From Podospora pseudocomata (lineage: Eukaryota; Ascomycota; Sordariomycetes; Sordariales; Podosporaceae), in contig NW_026946364.1 in NCBI RefSeq assembly GCF_035222375.1, positions 434,001 to 498,000 on the forward strand: a DNA stretch of 64,000 nt, given 5' to 3'. Under the pieces are notes generated by a model that saw only the letters and a list, made by a program, of their open reading frames with translations, was not told the DNA's origin and searched no databases. This document shows, piece after piece, positions 11,377 to 22,116 of this stretch; within the stretch, counting starts at the first letter, position 1; every line of letters begins with the position of its first letter. The translations under genes and the position numbers were made by a program.

Positions 11377-13212
11377 ATGTCGACACCCGCCCAACCATCT
11401 GCTGCAGATAGCCCTGAGACGGAAAAGCAGAAGTCTGACAAGGGCGAAATTGGTCCCGTCAATGCCACTTCACCAGACGATTTGGACAAAGAGCAACCAC
11501 AAGTTACAGACGATGGCGAACCAGTCAACCCCAATCACATCAATGGCCGCTCTCAAGGCAAGATCGCCCTGATTATGCTGGCCTTGTGCCTGGCTGTCTT
11601 CCTCGGCGCTCTAGACGTAACCATCGTCACTACGGCCCTTCCTACAATCAGTGACCACTTCCAGTCAAGTAAAGGCTTCACATGGATTGGTTCTGCGTTT
11701 CTGCTCGCCAATGCCGCATCAATCCCGTCATGGGGCAAGATCTCAGACATATTCGGCCGCAAGCCCATGCTCCTGCTTGCCAACGCCATCTTCATGATTG
11801 GATCTCTTATCTGCGCTGTCTCCAACAACATTGGTATGCTCATCGCTGGCCGCGCTGTTCAGGGTCTTGGTGGGGGTGGTTTGACCATTCTTGTAAAGAT
11901 TGTTATCGGCGACATCTTCCCTCTGAACATTCGGAGTGTTTTCTATGGTGTCATCGGCGGTGTTTGGGCAGTTGCTGCGGCAACAGGTCCGGCCATTGGT
12001 GGTGCGTTTACTGAGAAGGTGTCATGGCGATGGTATGTTCAAGTTCACTCACGCCAGTTAACCTTTGCTAATAGATCTAGGTGCTTCTACATCAACCTCC
12101 CTCTTGACGGTTTTGCCTTCCTCATTATCCTCTTTTTTCTCGATCTCCACACACCACGGACACCGCTCATTGAAGGCCTCAAAGCTATCGACTGGGTGGG
12201 CTCTTTTTTGGTAGTTGCCGGCACGCTCATGTTCCTCTTCGGTCTTGAATACGGTGGTGTTTCAGCACCTTGGAACTCGGTTGAAGTTATCTGCCTTCTC
12301 GTCTTTGGCCTGCTCACCTGGGCGCTTTTCATCTTCTGGGAGGCGCGTTACGCCACACTTCCTGTCATGCCAATGTCCTTGTTCAGAAACGTGAGCAACG
12401 TCGCGACCCTCTTCTGCGTCTTCATTCAAGGAGTCGTCTTTATCTCGGCATCCTTCTTCCTCCCGCTCTACTTTCAGGCCGTGCGTGGAAACACCCCTAT
12501 CGAGTCAGGTCTTTACGTTCTCCCTACCGCTCTCTCGCTCTCTTTTGGGAGTCTCGCGACCGGATGGCTGGTTGCGAGAACCGGTTGGTACAGACCGCCC
12601 ATCATTTTCGGGTTGTTCATGATGACCCTCGGTTTTGGCTTGTTCATCGACCTGGACGCCTACAGTGGCTGGGCAAAACTTGTTCTCTACCAGCTTGTGG
12701 CAGGTGTGGGTGTTGGCCCCCTCTTTCAAGCGCCTATCATCGCCCTCCACGCACATACTGAACCTCGTGATGTCGCAACCGCCACATCAACCCTCGGCTT
12801 CATCCGTCAGATTGCCCAGGCCATCTCTGTTGTTATCGGCCAGGTGGTCTATCAAAACGAAAAACTCAAACAGTACCCCGTCCTGGTCGCCGCTGGCATC
12901 TCCCCTGCTCTGTCAAGGGTCCTTTCTTCCGGAGAGGCTGGTGGCGCTGACATCGACATCATCGCGAGCCTTCCGTTAGACCAACGCGACGCTGTCCGTG
13001 TTGCTCTGGCAGACTCTCTCGAGCCCATGTGGATCATGTACACTTGTATCACGGCCGCTGGCTTACTCGCTTCCTTCCTGATCCGGAAAAAGGTGTTGGC
13101 CGATGTGCATGTAGAGACCAAGACTGGGTTGGAAGCTGAACGTGAGAATGCGGAGGCTCGACGTCGTGAGCGTGAAATGAGGAAGGAGAAGAAGGGGGCA
13201 TCACCGGCTTGA
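11377..13212 (+). CDS. Major facilitator superfamily transporter, DHA2-like drug/toxin exporter type
   Basis: Exons 11377-12032 and 12081-13212 give 595 residues. The ATG at 11377 (MSTPAQPSAADSPETEKQ) is preferred over an in-frame ATG at 11317 because of its CACC context and typical N-terminus. The first membrane span contains FLGALDVTIVTTALPTI. Motif A is present (GKISDIFGRKP), as is WRWCFYINLP at the end of TM6, restored only when the 48-base intron is removed. About 14 membrane segments can be counted, typical of DHA2 exporters of drugs, toxins or siderophores. The C-terminus is a charged cytosolic tail (EARRREREMRKEKK). Plasma-membrane proton-coupled efflux is the family expectation; substrate unknown. 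Confidence 0.9.
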   Translation: MSTPAQPSAADSPETEKQKSDKGEIGPVNATSPDDLDKEQPQVTDDGEPVNPNHINGRSQGKIALIMLALCLAVFLGALDVTIVTTALPTISDHFQSSKGFTWIGSAFLLANAASIPSWGKISDIFGRKPMLLLANAIFMIGSLICAVSNNIGMLIAGRAVQGLGGGGLTILVKIVIGDIFPLNIRSVFYGVIGGVWAVAAATGPAIGGAFTEKVSWRWYVQVHSRQLTFANRSRCFYINLPLDGFAFLIILFFLDLHTPRTPLIEGLKAIDWVGSFLVVAGTLMFLFGLEYGGVSAPWNSVEVICLLVFGLLTWALFIFWEARYATLPVMPMSLFRNVSNVATLFCVFIQGVVFISASFFLPLYFQAVRGNTPIESGLYVLPTALSLSFGSLATGWLVARTGWYRPPIIFGLFMMTLGFGLFIDLDAYSGWAKLVLYQLVAGVGVGPLFQAPIIALHAHTEPRDVATATSTLGFIRQIAQAISVVIGQVVYQNEKLKQYPVLVAAGISPALSRVLSSGEAGGADIDIIASLPLDQRDAVRVALADSLEPMWIMYTCITAAGLLASFLIRKKVLADVHVETKTGLEAERENAEARRREREMRKEKKGASPA

Positions 13213-13560
13213 TATGTTGGTAGTTTACAGGATAGAGGATGGGGCACCGCTGCGTTGCGTGCACCACCAATTCTCTGTGTAAACAGAGCAGCTGTTCCAA
13301 GTGTTCTATACGGAGTACATGGGGTAGATTTGCAGATACCTCACCATAGAGCAACCCCTGAACCTCTGACTCCCCCCTCCCCCCAGCCGGCCGGCAACCA
13401 ACTGCCGAACCCACCAAGCATAACCCTTGCCACCATTCCACACATCAAGCAAAACCCGACCAAACCTTGTTTCCACATGCACACAAGAGTCAGGAATCAC
13501 ACCCGCATGAAAACCCTTTCTTCCATCCCGGAACTCCAACAACAACAACAGACAAAACCA
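13213..13560. other. Short intergenic stretch before tRNA-Arg
   Basis: It holds the 3' flank of the MFS gene and a (CAA)n stretch near 13538. No gene seen. Confidence 0.5.
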
Positions 13561-13672
13561 GCCCGGCTAGCGCAATGGTAGCGCGTAAGACTTCTACTTT
13601 CTCTCTTCTGATCTCATATGAGTTGGATTCAAAGTGATCTTAAGGCTGTGGGTTCGAGTCCCACGTCGGGCT
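13561..13672 (+). tRNA. tRNA-Arg(UCU) with intron
   Basis: The acceptor stem GCCCGGC pairs with GTCGGGC at 13665-13671, discriminator T. The D arm is GCGC/GCGC. The anticodon stem TAAGA pairs with TCTTA (13638-13642). The T arm is GTGGG TTCGAGT CCCAC. The loop gives anticodon TCT at 13593-13595, with a 40-base intron (13597-13636) inserted one base 3' of the anticodon, the canonical place. A T-rich stretch follows as Pol III terminator. Confidence 0.93.
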
Positions 13673-14276
13673 TTCTTTTTGCTTTTTTGTGACTCGACAC
13701 ACATGAAAAAGCAGCTACCTTACTTTGTTCATTGTGATGTTTCTTTTTCTCAAAGGACCTGGTCCTTATCCTCACTTTCGCCGAGGTTGCCATATCCTAA
13801 AGACCCATCCCCGCTTGCCTCCCAACCTTCACACTGCTCACTCACAAAAGCCATCATGCATCAACATCTCATTATCATTCTAACATTATCTGCCTCCCCT
13901 CGTCCCCAACATACCAAAAAGAAAAAAGGGTATCAAGCAGACCTTTTGTTGCCCCCTTTCTTTTCTTTCCTCAGGTGTTTTCCCATCATTACTTATCCTC
14001 ACCCAAAATATCTACTCAATGCCCAAATCTTCCCCTTCAGTCCACAACCCAACCCAACGAAGGATGACCCTGTTCACTATCCTGCTAGATAATTCCCTCA
14101 AACCAAATAATAAACCACGCCAGAAATGTACTCCCATTTACACAAGTTCAATATGCAAAAGACCCCACCGTTTCTTTTCCATTTTTTTTCACTAAACCGC
14201 CCCTCAAATAAAGGAAAAAGTTTCATCCCTCATAAACATATCCTCATCACATAAAATACCACAGTCATGTACAACC
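13673..14276. other. Intergenic stretch after tRNA-Arg
   Basis: It starts with the Pol III T-run terminator (ttctttttgctttttt) and continues C/T-rich. It is then the 3' flank of the minus-strand F-box gene. No coding signal seen. Confidence 0.5.
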
Positions 14277-17200
14277 TCACCTCAACCCACCAGGCCCCTT
14301 CTCCACAACAAACCTCACCGGCCTCCTCAAACTCTTATTCACCACCCCCCGTGGCGGAATAACAGGCCTCATAACCGGCCCAGGACCCAAAGGCTTGACC
14401 CCCGGCAACGGTGGCGGTCCCATATTCGTCCTTATATTCCCCCCTCTAGACACCCTCCCACCCCCACCGACACTCCCATATCCGACTCCTCCAGGCCCCA
14501 TATTCCCACCAGGTGTATTCCGCACGCTACTAATCCCATTCTGCGATCCAATGACCCAAGCCTCCCCATTTTTCCCCCTCTGCCCACTAACGCCATTCCG
14601 CTCATCATAACCCCACCTCCCCACGCCGCCCCCAATCAACCAGCTCCCCAAGTTCTTGCACTGGCTCACATCAAGCCACTCCAGCGCCGGGCAGTTCTCC
14701 AGCACGTTTTCCACCCCGTTACCCGTCACTCGCACACAACCCCTGACACTCAACCCCCGGAGTTCGTTGAGGTGGAGGGAGATGCATCCCAGACTGGCGT
14801 CACTGACAGCACTACCGCAAAACGCGAGACGGAGTTCCTTCAGATTGGGCAGACCAATCGAAACAACTTCAGTTGCCGTGTCGGAGAGCGCGCAGCAAAA
14901 GCTCAAGTCGAGGTGTGTAAGCCCCTTGGCGGCGTTGACAAGGGCAATGATGCTGTTGTCAGAGAGGTAGGTACAGTCAGCCAGGCACAAGTGGGTGAGC
15001 TCGGTGAACCGATAGGCTCCCCACTGCTGGAACCCGGCGTCGGTGATAGAGGTGCATCGGGTGAGGGAAAGAGACTCGAGGCGATTGGACGCATGAGCAG
15101 CCAAGTGCGCCATGGAGCGGTCCGTAATGTGCTTGCAATACGAGAGGTTAAGGCGGCGGAGACGGGGACAGCCGATGACCGTGCCTGGAGGTGGAGGTTG
15201 AGGCGCTCCTGGTTGTCCGGCCTGTTGCTGTCCTCGTTGTTGGTACTGCGAGGATCTCCTGCCCTTCGCAGCAGAGCTAGATATTACCACATTCTTGTGG
15301 TTCTCGCGTGGTGGCGGTGGTTCAGGCACCACCCAGCCCACTACCCTAGCAAGCAGGTTGTCGCCGACTTTGCGGCAGTTGCTCCAATCCACCTCCTCAA
15401 GCCCCTTGGCATTCTCGCTCATATCCAAAATGAGACCGGCAGACACGTCCCACACGCTGCGCATTTTCCACACCTTGATATTGCTGCCGCACGATCGGTA
15501 CAATGCCTGGAAGCCCTCGTCGGTGATGTGAAAGCAGTTGCTGATATCTATTTTGCTTGGCCGCTGCCCAATAAAGGGCGCTAGGATATTGACCAAAGCC
15601 CAGTCATTGACTTTCCGATTGAACGGAGCGAGATCAATCTCGGTGCATAGGTTCGGACTCGTAGTCAACAGCTGACGCCACTTTCTACTGACGGCTCTCA
15701 ATCGTATGAGTTCAAGCAGATCGAGGTGCTGAAAAACATGTACCCAAAGGTCATCTGATATGGCCGTTATCCTATCGCCTGGTTCCGTCGCGGAGCTCCG
15801 TGAAAGGGTCCTTGCGCGCTTAGCTGGTAGAGGACAGCCATCCGGAGAAACCGGCGATAGCGGCACCGTGATAGAAGTGACCGGCTGCACCTTCACGGGG
15901 CTGACGATGGCCGAGTTGTCTGTTTGAGGAACCGGTGGGGCCAGCGAGTTGCGACGCCGGTTACGAAGATTCTCCATGTCCACACTTAAAAAAGGATCCG
16001 GGTCAGACGGCTGTCTGGTGACATCTGAATCTTCACTTGCTGGGGAGCCGGGCTTGGATGGCGTCGTGAAGGTGACAGTCGGCAACGCCACCTCTATCTC
16101 ATTCGATGTGGGCTTCTCTTCATCCGACGATAGCGCATGGCTTTCGGGGTCAGTCATATCCACGTCTTCGTCCGAAGAATGGTAGCGTTGCTTTGCTGTT
16201 TCTTCCACCTGTGACCTGACCTCCGGAGGACATCTCCTCCACAACTCTTCAAGCGCATCCCCACCAATCATCAGGCATTCTACGGCTGTGATGGATCGGA
16301 CAGTAGCTGTTCTACCCTCTGCAAGCCCCAAGCTTGCCACCTCACCAAAATACTGGCCTTGTTTTAGCCTTGGCCGTGAAAATGCTGACCTCGTGTCTCG
16401 CTTGAAGGCTGGTGGGCTCAGAGGTTCGTGAATGACTTCAGCTTCTCCCCGGACGATGAAGAAGATCTCATTTCCAGGGCTCCCTTGACGGACAATGTCG
16501 GTGAACGGTGAGTATGACTTTGGTTGTGCACTGAGGCCAAGGAAGTGCAAGATATCCGGAGGCAGGTTCGAGAAAAGAGGTAGCTCTTTGAGTGTTTTTC
16601 GGACGTTGACATAGCCGCCGCCGAGTGCGCTTCCACCAACTGTTGGATCCTCAATGACGCCTGGACTTGGAGACTTTCGCTTTTTGGTGTTGACAACGGC
16701 TCCCTCTTTAATGATACCAACTTCTCCTGTGCTAACCTCCCCAGGCACAGCTTCACGGGCTAATTGTGCGCCATTCGTGTCGGGAAGTCTGCTGCTGAGT
16801 CCGCTTTCTTGACGCTTCTTCTTGAGGATGGACAGTCTCTCCTGTGCTTCTTGACGGATAGCTGTACCCATTTCTGGATATTTGGGCAGCTCAGCTTGAA
16901 GATCCTCCTTCTTCAACACGGCCAGCATGCACTTCGTCCGCGCAATGATGGTAGCAGTTCTCGGCATGTCCATCAAAACCCCGATTTCTCCAAAGAAGGC
17001 ACCGGGCTTCAGCTCTGCATAAACGGCCTCACCGTCACGAGATGTGACAGCAACAACGCCCCGGACTAGCCAATACATTGCTTTCGCTTCGTCTCCCTCG
17101 GTAAGGATGTGGTCATGGGCGGAATGGAGTTGGAGTTTGAGATGGGAGATGATGGCGGCAAGGAAATCGTCGGGGGCAGACATGAAGAGTGGAAAGGAAC

Positions 17201-17429
17201 GTATGCGATCCACCAAGTCGAGGGGCATGTCGGGAATGGTGGAAGCAGTCAGTGGCGAGGGACGCACTGGTCGACTTGGGTTGGTTTCGACGTTGAACGA
17301 TCTGATCACTGAAGATACCGAATCACGAGCCTGCTGTGCCGCCTGAGCTGCCGCTCCATGCTGTGCATGATGGTGCGCCAGGGCCCGGTAGGGCGAGGTT
17401 GGCGGTGTCGGAGCTCGATTCCGTCGCAT
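14277..17429 (-). CDS. F-box/LRR protein with two cyclic-nucleotide-binding domains
   Basis: Single exon, 1050 residues. Two CAP_ED/cNMP-binding folds lie at about residues 75-180 and 283-405. Both keep the phosphate-binding cassette pattern FGE...R-x-AT (FFGEIGVLMDMPRTATI; YFGEVASLGLAEGRTATV). An F-box follows at about 552-595 (ITAISDDLWVHVFQHLDLLELIRLRAVSR). Leucine-rich repeats of the AMN1/GRR1 type run from about 600 to 890 (LNLSYCKHITD, LDLSFCCALSD, LDVSQCKNL). The C-terminus is Gly/Pro/Arg-rich and disordered. The architecture predicts an SCF ubiquitin-ligase substrate receptor whose activity may be gated by a cyclic nucleotide or another small ligand. The F-box and LRR assignments are clear. 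Ligand binding is inferred from the cassettes only. Confidence 0.92.
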   Translation of the reverse strand: MRRNRAPTPPTSPYRALAHHHAQHGAAAQAAQQARDSVSSVIRSFNVETNPSRPVRPSPLTASTIPDMPLDLVDRIRSFPLFMSAPDDFLAAIISHLKLQLHSAHDHILTEGDEAKAMYWLVRGVVAVTSRDGEAVYAELKPGAFFGEIGVLMDMPRTATIIARTKCMLAVLKKEDLQAELPKYPEMGTAIRQEAQERLSILKKKRQESGLSSRLPDTNGAQLAREAVPGEVSTGEVGIIKEGAVVNTKKRKSPSPGVIEDPTVGGSALGGGYVNVRKTLKELPLFSNLPPDILHFLGLSAQPKSYSPFTDIVRQGSPGNEIFFIVRGEAEVIHEPLSPPAFKRDTRSAFSRPRLKQGQYFGEVASLGLAEGRTATVRSITAVECLMIGGDALEELWRRCPPEVRSQVEETAKQRYHSSDEDVDMTDPESHALSSDEEKPTSNEIEVALPTVTFTTPSKPGSPASEDSDVTRQPSDPDPFLSVDMENLRNRRRNSLAPPVPQTDNSAIVSPVKVQPVTSITVPLSPVSPDGCPLPAKRARTLSRSSATEPGDRITAISDDLWVHVFQHLDLLELIRLRAVSRKWRQLLTTSPNLCTEIDLAPFNRKVNDWALVNILAPFIGQRPSKIDISNCFHITDEGFQALYRSCGSNIKVWKMRSVWDVSAGLILDMSENAKGLEEVDWSNCRKVGDNLLARVVGWVVPEPPPPRENHKNVVISSSAAKGRRSSQYQQRGQQQAGQPGAPQPPPPGTVIGCPRLRRLNLSYCKHITDRSMAHLAAHASNRLESLSLTRCTSITDAGFQQWGAYRFTELTHLCLADCTYLSDNSIIALVNAAKGLTHLDLSFCCALSDTATEVVSIGLPNLKELRLAFCGSAVSDASLGCISLHLNELRGLSVRGCVRVTGNGVENVLENCPALEWLDVSQCKNLGSWLIGGGVGRWGYDERNGVSGQRGKNGEAWVIGSQNGISSVRNTPGGNMGPGGVGYGSVGGGGRVSRGGNIRTNMGPPPLPGVKPLGPGPVMRPVIPPRGVVNKSLRRPVRFVVEKGPGGLR

Positions 17430-20400
17430 GTTGTCTTGGGTAGACCGGAAGGAAGCCCTCCCGGAAGCCGATGGAGTACGGTACCTGATGAGATTACCTA
17501 GAATGACCCCGAGTGTGACAGTGTATCGCGGGTAGCAATGGCTTCTCTCGCCCCGTGATGTCGTACAATGTAGAGGGCCCGGCTAGATCGAAATTAGGCG
17601 GTAACTGTTCATGCTATATCCAGCCAGCAACTACGGCTTCCCTCACAAAAGGAAGACCAGGCACAGAGAAGTTGGGGAAACCAAGTTATGCACTCGCTTG
17701 TCCCTCGCTTGTTGAGGCTCGTCTTGGCCCGTGTGGGGAAAGAGTTGATATGGCAATGTATAGGCGGAGGCGCTGGTTTCTCAAACACACTACAAGGACG
17801 TTGGCGAATTGAATTGCGTGGGTCGATAGTTGTATGTGGAAGATCTGTTGATCGCGCAAAAACGGCTTGCGCATCCAAAGCGCACTCGGTCTCGAACACA
17901 GTCAAGCAATTCGAAGGCCAATATCAGGCCTTCAGCAGAAGGGGCAAGGCAGCTCCTCTCGATCTCTATTGAGAGCCCACGCGTAGGTTCGGAAAAGATG
18001 AGACTATAGCACCAAACTTGGTCAGTATCAATGCTTCTCCAGTGGTCCTGGCATGCCTTGCGCACCGCTTACTTGTGGTAAAAGAGCTGAAACACCCAAA
18101 AGCTGGATGGCAAGATTGTTCGGCGATATCACAGGTCAAAGTGTGGGGTGCACCCCCAAAGGCGGAAAGAACACGGGATAGAGATCAGCCAGCGAGTCGG
18201 GATGCGTATGGGTGAATCTTTGATCGATGCTGCTGTTATGCTGAACAGAGACGAGACAGAGAAGGTGGAGGGAAGCAATGGGTAGCTCGTTGGAGACGCT
18301 GGAGTCGTCCGGGTAGGAGATGTCTCGTCTGAAAGAGTCTGAAGGACTGCTGCTCTCGCGGTTCGGAGGAAAGGCAGTGGCATTCAGCCTCGATACTAAA
18401 GAGCCACACGCTGTGCTTTTGGCAAACAAAGATTATGGACTATAGAGGTTGTTGTTGACATGGTGAGAGGTCATGGGGACCACGACAGGTAGCCGAACGG
18501 CGTGGTAATGGATGCCGGTGCCAAGCACGGCCTTGACAACTGGAAACAACTGGGATACAATCCGGCACTTTGGCCTCCTATGTACAGCAGCAAAGGAAGC
18601 AGAAGATGGGCGTTGCGATGGCCGGCGGCGGTGGAGCTGGAGGAGACAAAATGCTCGTGCTTTGGCCGATTCGGGGGAGGTGCAGACAGTTGAAGCAGAA
18701 AGGAGCTCCGTTCTTGTCGCGTCAGAGCTCGAGATTTGCGATTTGGGTAGGCTGCGGGCAGGGGCATTGAATGCGGGGCACGGCGCGCCAGGAGGCACGC
18801 TGCCAGCAAGCAAGATGCACCAGATGCAGACGATGCAGGGGTGGGGCATGACCTGCCTTCCTCTTTGTTATCTCTGCTTCCATCAGCGATGGGAGTTGTC
18901 TCTCCTTCCTGCGACATGTGCCGCGGAACGAGGTGCTCTACCTTAATGTGGTAGCCTAACATGACAAGCTATAAGATCCCAAGACGGGATAGACGTTGGC
19001 GGTGCTCCCATCGCCTTGTCACTCGAGGTTCTGCCGCAAACCCAACGAAACTCCCTCCCCGTCACCTCACTACCTAGGATGATTGCACCCCACCATGCGC
19101 CATGTGGGCCATTCTACGGGAGTGGAGGGGCTACGAGTGCTCTGTAACCGCCCATTGCGACAGATACCAGATAGGAGTAGGAGACTGATATTGCTCAGTT
19201 ATGGAATCGACACAATTGACTGAGTACAGGAAGCCCGGGCTGTGGGGCGTAAACGGGCAAATGGTGGTCTCCCGTCATTCTTCAGCGGCGCAAGGAGCCG
19301 TGCAGCTGAGGGCGCCATGCTGCACGATGACGAGCTCGTTCTCCCAGCTCCGCGTGGTTCCAGCTTGCCAACGGCCCGCCAGGCAGTTGCGGAAGCTCTG
19401 TTCTCCATGTCTGAACTCAGTTAACTACTCATGGATGACGGTGATTCTGGCTTCGCGTTTCACCTTGGGTTTGGTATTGGATACTGCCCAGAAACACTCA
19501 GGGTCCAGCGAATGCTGTGGTCACAGTGACCCCATACGCATCCGGGATGACCGGCATCTCTTCTGCCGCCTCAACCATGGATGGCCTGTGCTTCTTGTTC
19601 GAGAAGGATTCTAGCGTTGGACTGTGCGTCGGGCATGGGCCAATCTCTCCGTCTCGTCCCTGGGGCTTGCCGTTGCGGACTTCTGCATATTTGACCCTGT
19701 CACCCTCTGCCTAGCCAACCAGACCGCCAAGAGACGAACGCCTGCATCAAGACGGTGTGTTTGACAGTGTGGTTTATTCTGGGAAGTCGACCAAACACCT
19801 CTCTGATGAGCACCGTGGCACAGCATGAGGCGCGGGCTGAAAGGCTGAGCGAGTAGCACGTCAAGAGGAGACATTGCGGGATTTCTAGTGATATTTCTAT
19901 TCTCCTAGTAGTACGGAATAGACCTTCCATATGTAGCATCGCTTGTTAAGTAGACGACACACAAACGAAAGGACGAGCTTATATGTGGCTTGTTCGTTGA
20001 GACGAGAGAGGAAGGTGAGCTCTCCGATAAAGATGTCATGTCTTAGTTTTTTCTCATCGTCCCCGGGCTATTCAGCTTGGATCTCACGGTCTGAAAGAGT
20101 GCAAGTGGTTCAAGAGGTAGCGTTCATATCAGACTCCACCAAAACCACATGGGAATTTTACCTGAAGAATATTATCAAGTCCGCAAAGTCCATATCTCCA
20201 TGAAAAACTTACCTATCTCCGAGCTGTGACTGGAAGCCGTCCCAAAACTTTGTCGTCATGAGGCCAAGATGTGTCATAGGGTTGGGGTTATTGCAGGCTG
20301 AGCCCGGGTAGACGCGGGGTTGCTCGAAGCTTCCGGAAAGCTTGGGCCACCTTTTGGTATTAGCTAAGCAAAAGCCCACCTCGAAACGTCATCTTCATTT

Positions 20401-20501
20401 TGCCTTTCGCCCTGGTGATGCACCACCGTTAAAAGTCCCTAGATCACACAACTCCTATTGTCGCCGTCATCATCGAGACAGCATCGACCACAACTAGAAT
20501 A
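17430..20501. other. 3-kb gene-free stretch
   Basis: It separates the divergent F-box and mitochondrial Bax-inhibitor genes. Several open frames of 60-160 codons exist (for example 18471-18962 minus, 19201-19614 plus). All have mixed composition, no domain and no convincing splice partners. No repeat or RNA gene was recognised. It may be long regulatory DNA or contain a gene I cannot see. Confidence 0.4.
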
Positions 20502-21589
20502 ATGTCGTTCACACTTACGCTCCGCGCGGGGCTTGCCCCTCGTCTGGCGATGCAGTTTGCGAAGCCCCCGTCAGCAATGCGCGCCTTCCATCAATCAGCC
20601 AAGCAGAATACCTTCTTCACCTCGAGGACAGCACTCAGCTCAAAGAACAGCTCCAGCAACATTCTCGCCAGACTTCGAGGCTCCTCCCGTAGTTACCAGC
20701 AGCAGAGCGGCTATGCATACTATGATCCTACAGCCCGCCGCAAGGAGACGGTGCGGAAGCTCATCATCGGCGGCGCCATCTTCGGCGGCACCCTCGTCGC
20801 TGTCAATGTCATGTTCAACGGGGAGTCGAGAGAGGGTGGCATGCCCAAGTTTGAGCGCCAGTATCTCAACCAGACCTTCCTCCACACTGGTCTTGGTGTA
20901 GGTATTATCGGCATGACAGCCTATCAGATGCTCCAAAGCGGATTTGTCTACAGACTCATGCAGACCAACCCTTGGGTTGTCGGCATCGGTGGTTTGGCTC
21001 TCAGCATTGGTTCTATGATTGCTACCCGCTCCGTGGACCCTGACAAGTATGTTACTGCCAATCGTCAATCATGTAGTTGGCAATTGCTAACCGTCCGTCT
21101 TCCAGTTATGTTCCGAAGTATGCCTTCTGGGCCGTCTTCAATGCCACCCAGGCCGCTTTCGTTGCTCCCTTGATGGTCATGGCTCCCCCTGCTCTTCTTG
21201 CCCGCGCCGGTCTCTATACAGCTGCCATGATGGGCTCCATCTCGATCGTCGGCGCTACCGCCAAGCAGGACAAGTACCTTTACATCGGCGGTCCTCTTCT
21301 CGCCGGTGCTGCCATTGTGGCCGTCTCTGGCTTCGCCCCTCTTGTTCTTCCCGCCACCGCCGTTCGCACACTCGCCGTCACCGAGAACCTCTGGCTCTGG
21401 GGTGGTCTGGCCGTCTTCGGTGGTTTCACTCTCTATGACGTGCAGAAGGTCTTGCACCACGCCCGCCTGGCTGAGCGTGGCCTCATCAAGCGCGATCCCG
21501 TCAACGAGAGCATCAGCCTTGAGCTTGACTTCCTCAACATCTTTGTGCGCATGGTCCAGATCTTGATGATGCAGCAGAGGAGGAAGTAA
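20502..21589 (+). CDS. Mitochondrial Bax inhibitor-1 family protein (GHITM/MICS1/TMBIM5-like)
   Basis: Exons 20502-21046 and 21106-21589 give 342 residues. The N-terminus is Arg/Ser/Ala-rich without acidic residues, a mitochondrial presequence. It is followed by one predicted span (LIIGGAIFGGTLVAVNVMF) and the Bax1-I domain of six to seven membrane segments, ending ESISLELDFLNIFVRMVQILMM, the conserved C-terminal signature of the family. The inner mitochondrial membrane is the known location of the animal homologue. Roles described there are cristae organisation and cation exchange; activity here is inferred. The junction reads DPDNYVPKYAFW, which matches the family. Confidence 0.9.
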
Positions 21590-22116
21590 ACCTGTGGAGG
21601 ATAGGTCGTGAAATCGATGATAAGAAGCGGCAACAGCTGGGGGTGTTCACTATCGGTAGATCAGGACCGTTGCGATCATGGAATGGGCGGCGCTTTAAGG
21701 AAATAGCGACTCTCTCTGCTCTCCTTGTGCGTTATTAGGACTTGGAAATTTGGTATAGTTTCCTTTCTGTTGGAATTGGGGTAACTTCAAAGGTACCATC
21801 CAGCCGTTGATGGCTCTCCAAATGTGTACACAAAAATAGTATTATACCAGCCTTGCTACCAAGGCCAGAAAAACATTCTAAACATTGCCAAAGCAACGTC
21901 CACTGCCAACTCCGTCGCTTGCATTTCGTGATATATCCGTTGAGGTGATGTCCATCACATGTTAAAAGCTGCCGTGCTGTGTTCCCATGTCTTCCCGCCC
22001 TGTCCCATTTGTTTACCAGTACGCCGAACCCCCATTTTCGTTCACCAGAAAAAAAAAAAAAAGATATCCCAACCCAGCTCAAAAAATCACAGTCTTGTAG
22101 CCATCTTCCGGGGCTG
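21590..22116. other. Convergent intergenic stretch
   Basis: It forms the 3' flanks of the convergent Bax-inhibitor and MsrA genes and contains an A-run near 22050. No gene seen. Confidence 0.55.

Noticed and set aside
13534-13555. (CAA)n run before tRNA-Arg as a functional repeat
   Set aside because: Only about five units; common in fungal intergenic DNA.
14395-15584. Several plus-strand frames of 70-270 codons
   Set aside because: They lie opposite the F-box/LRR exon and have no family features; mirror effect of its biased codon use.
18471-18962. Minus-strand frame of 163 codons in the 3-kb gap
   Set aside because: Composition is Ser/Pro/Arg/Leu noise, no domain, no signal peptide, no splice context.
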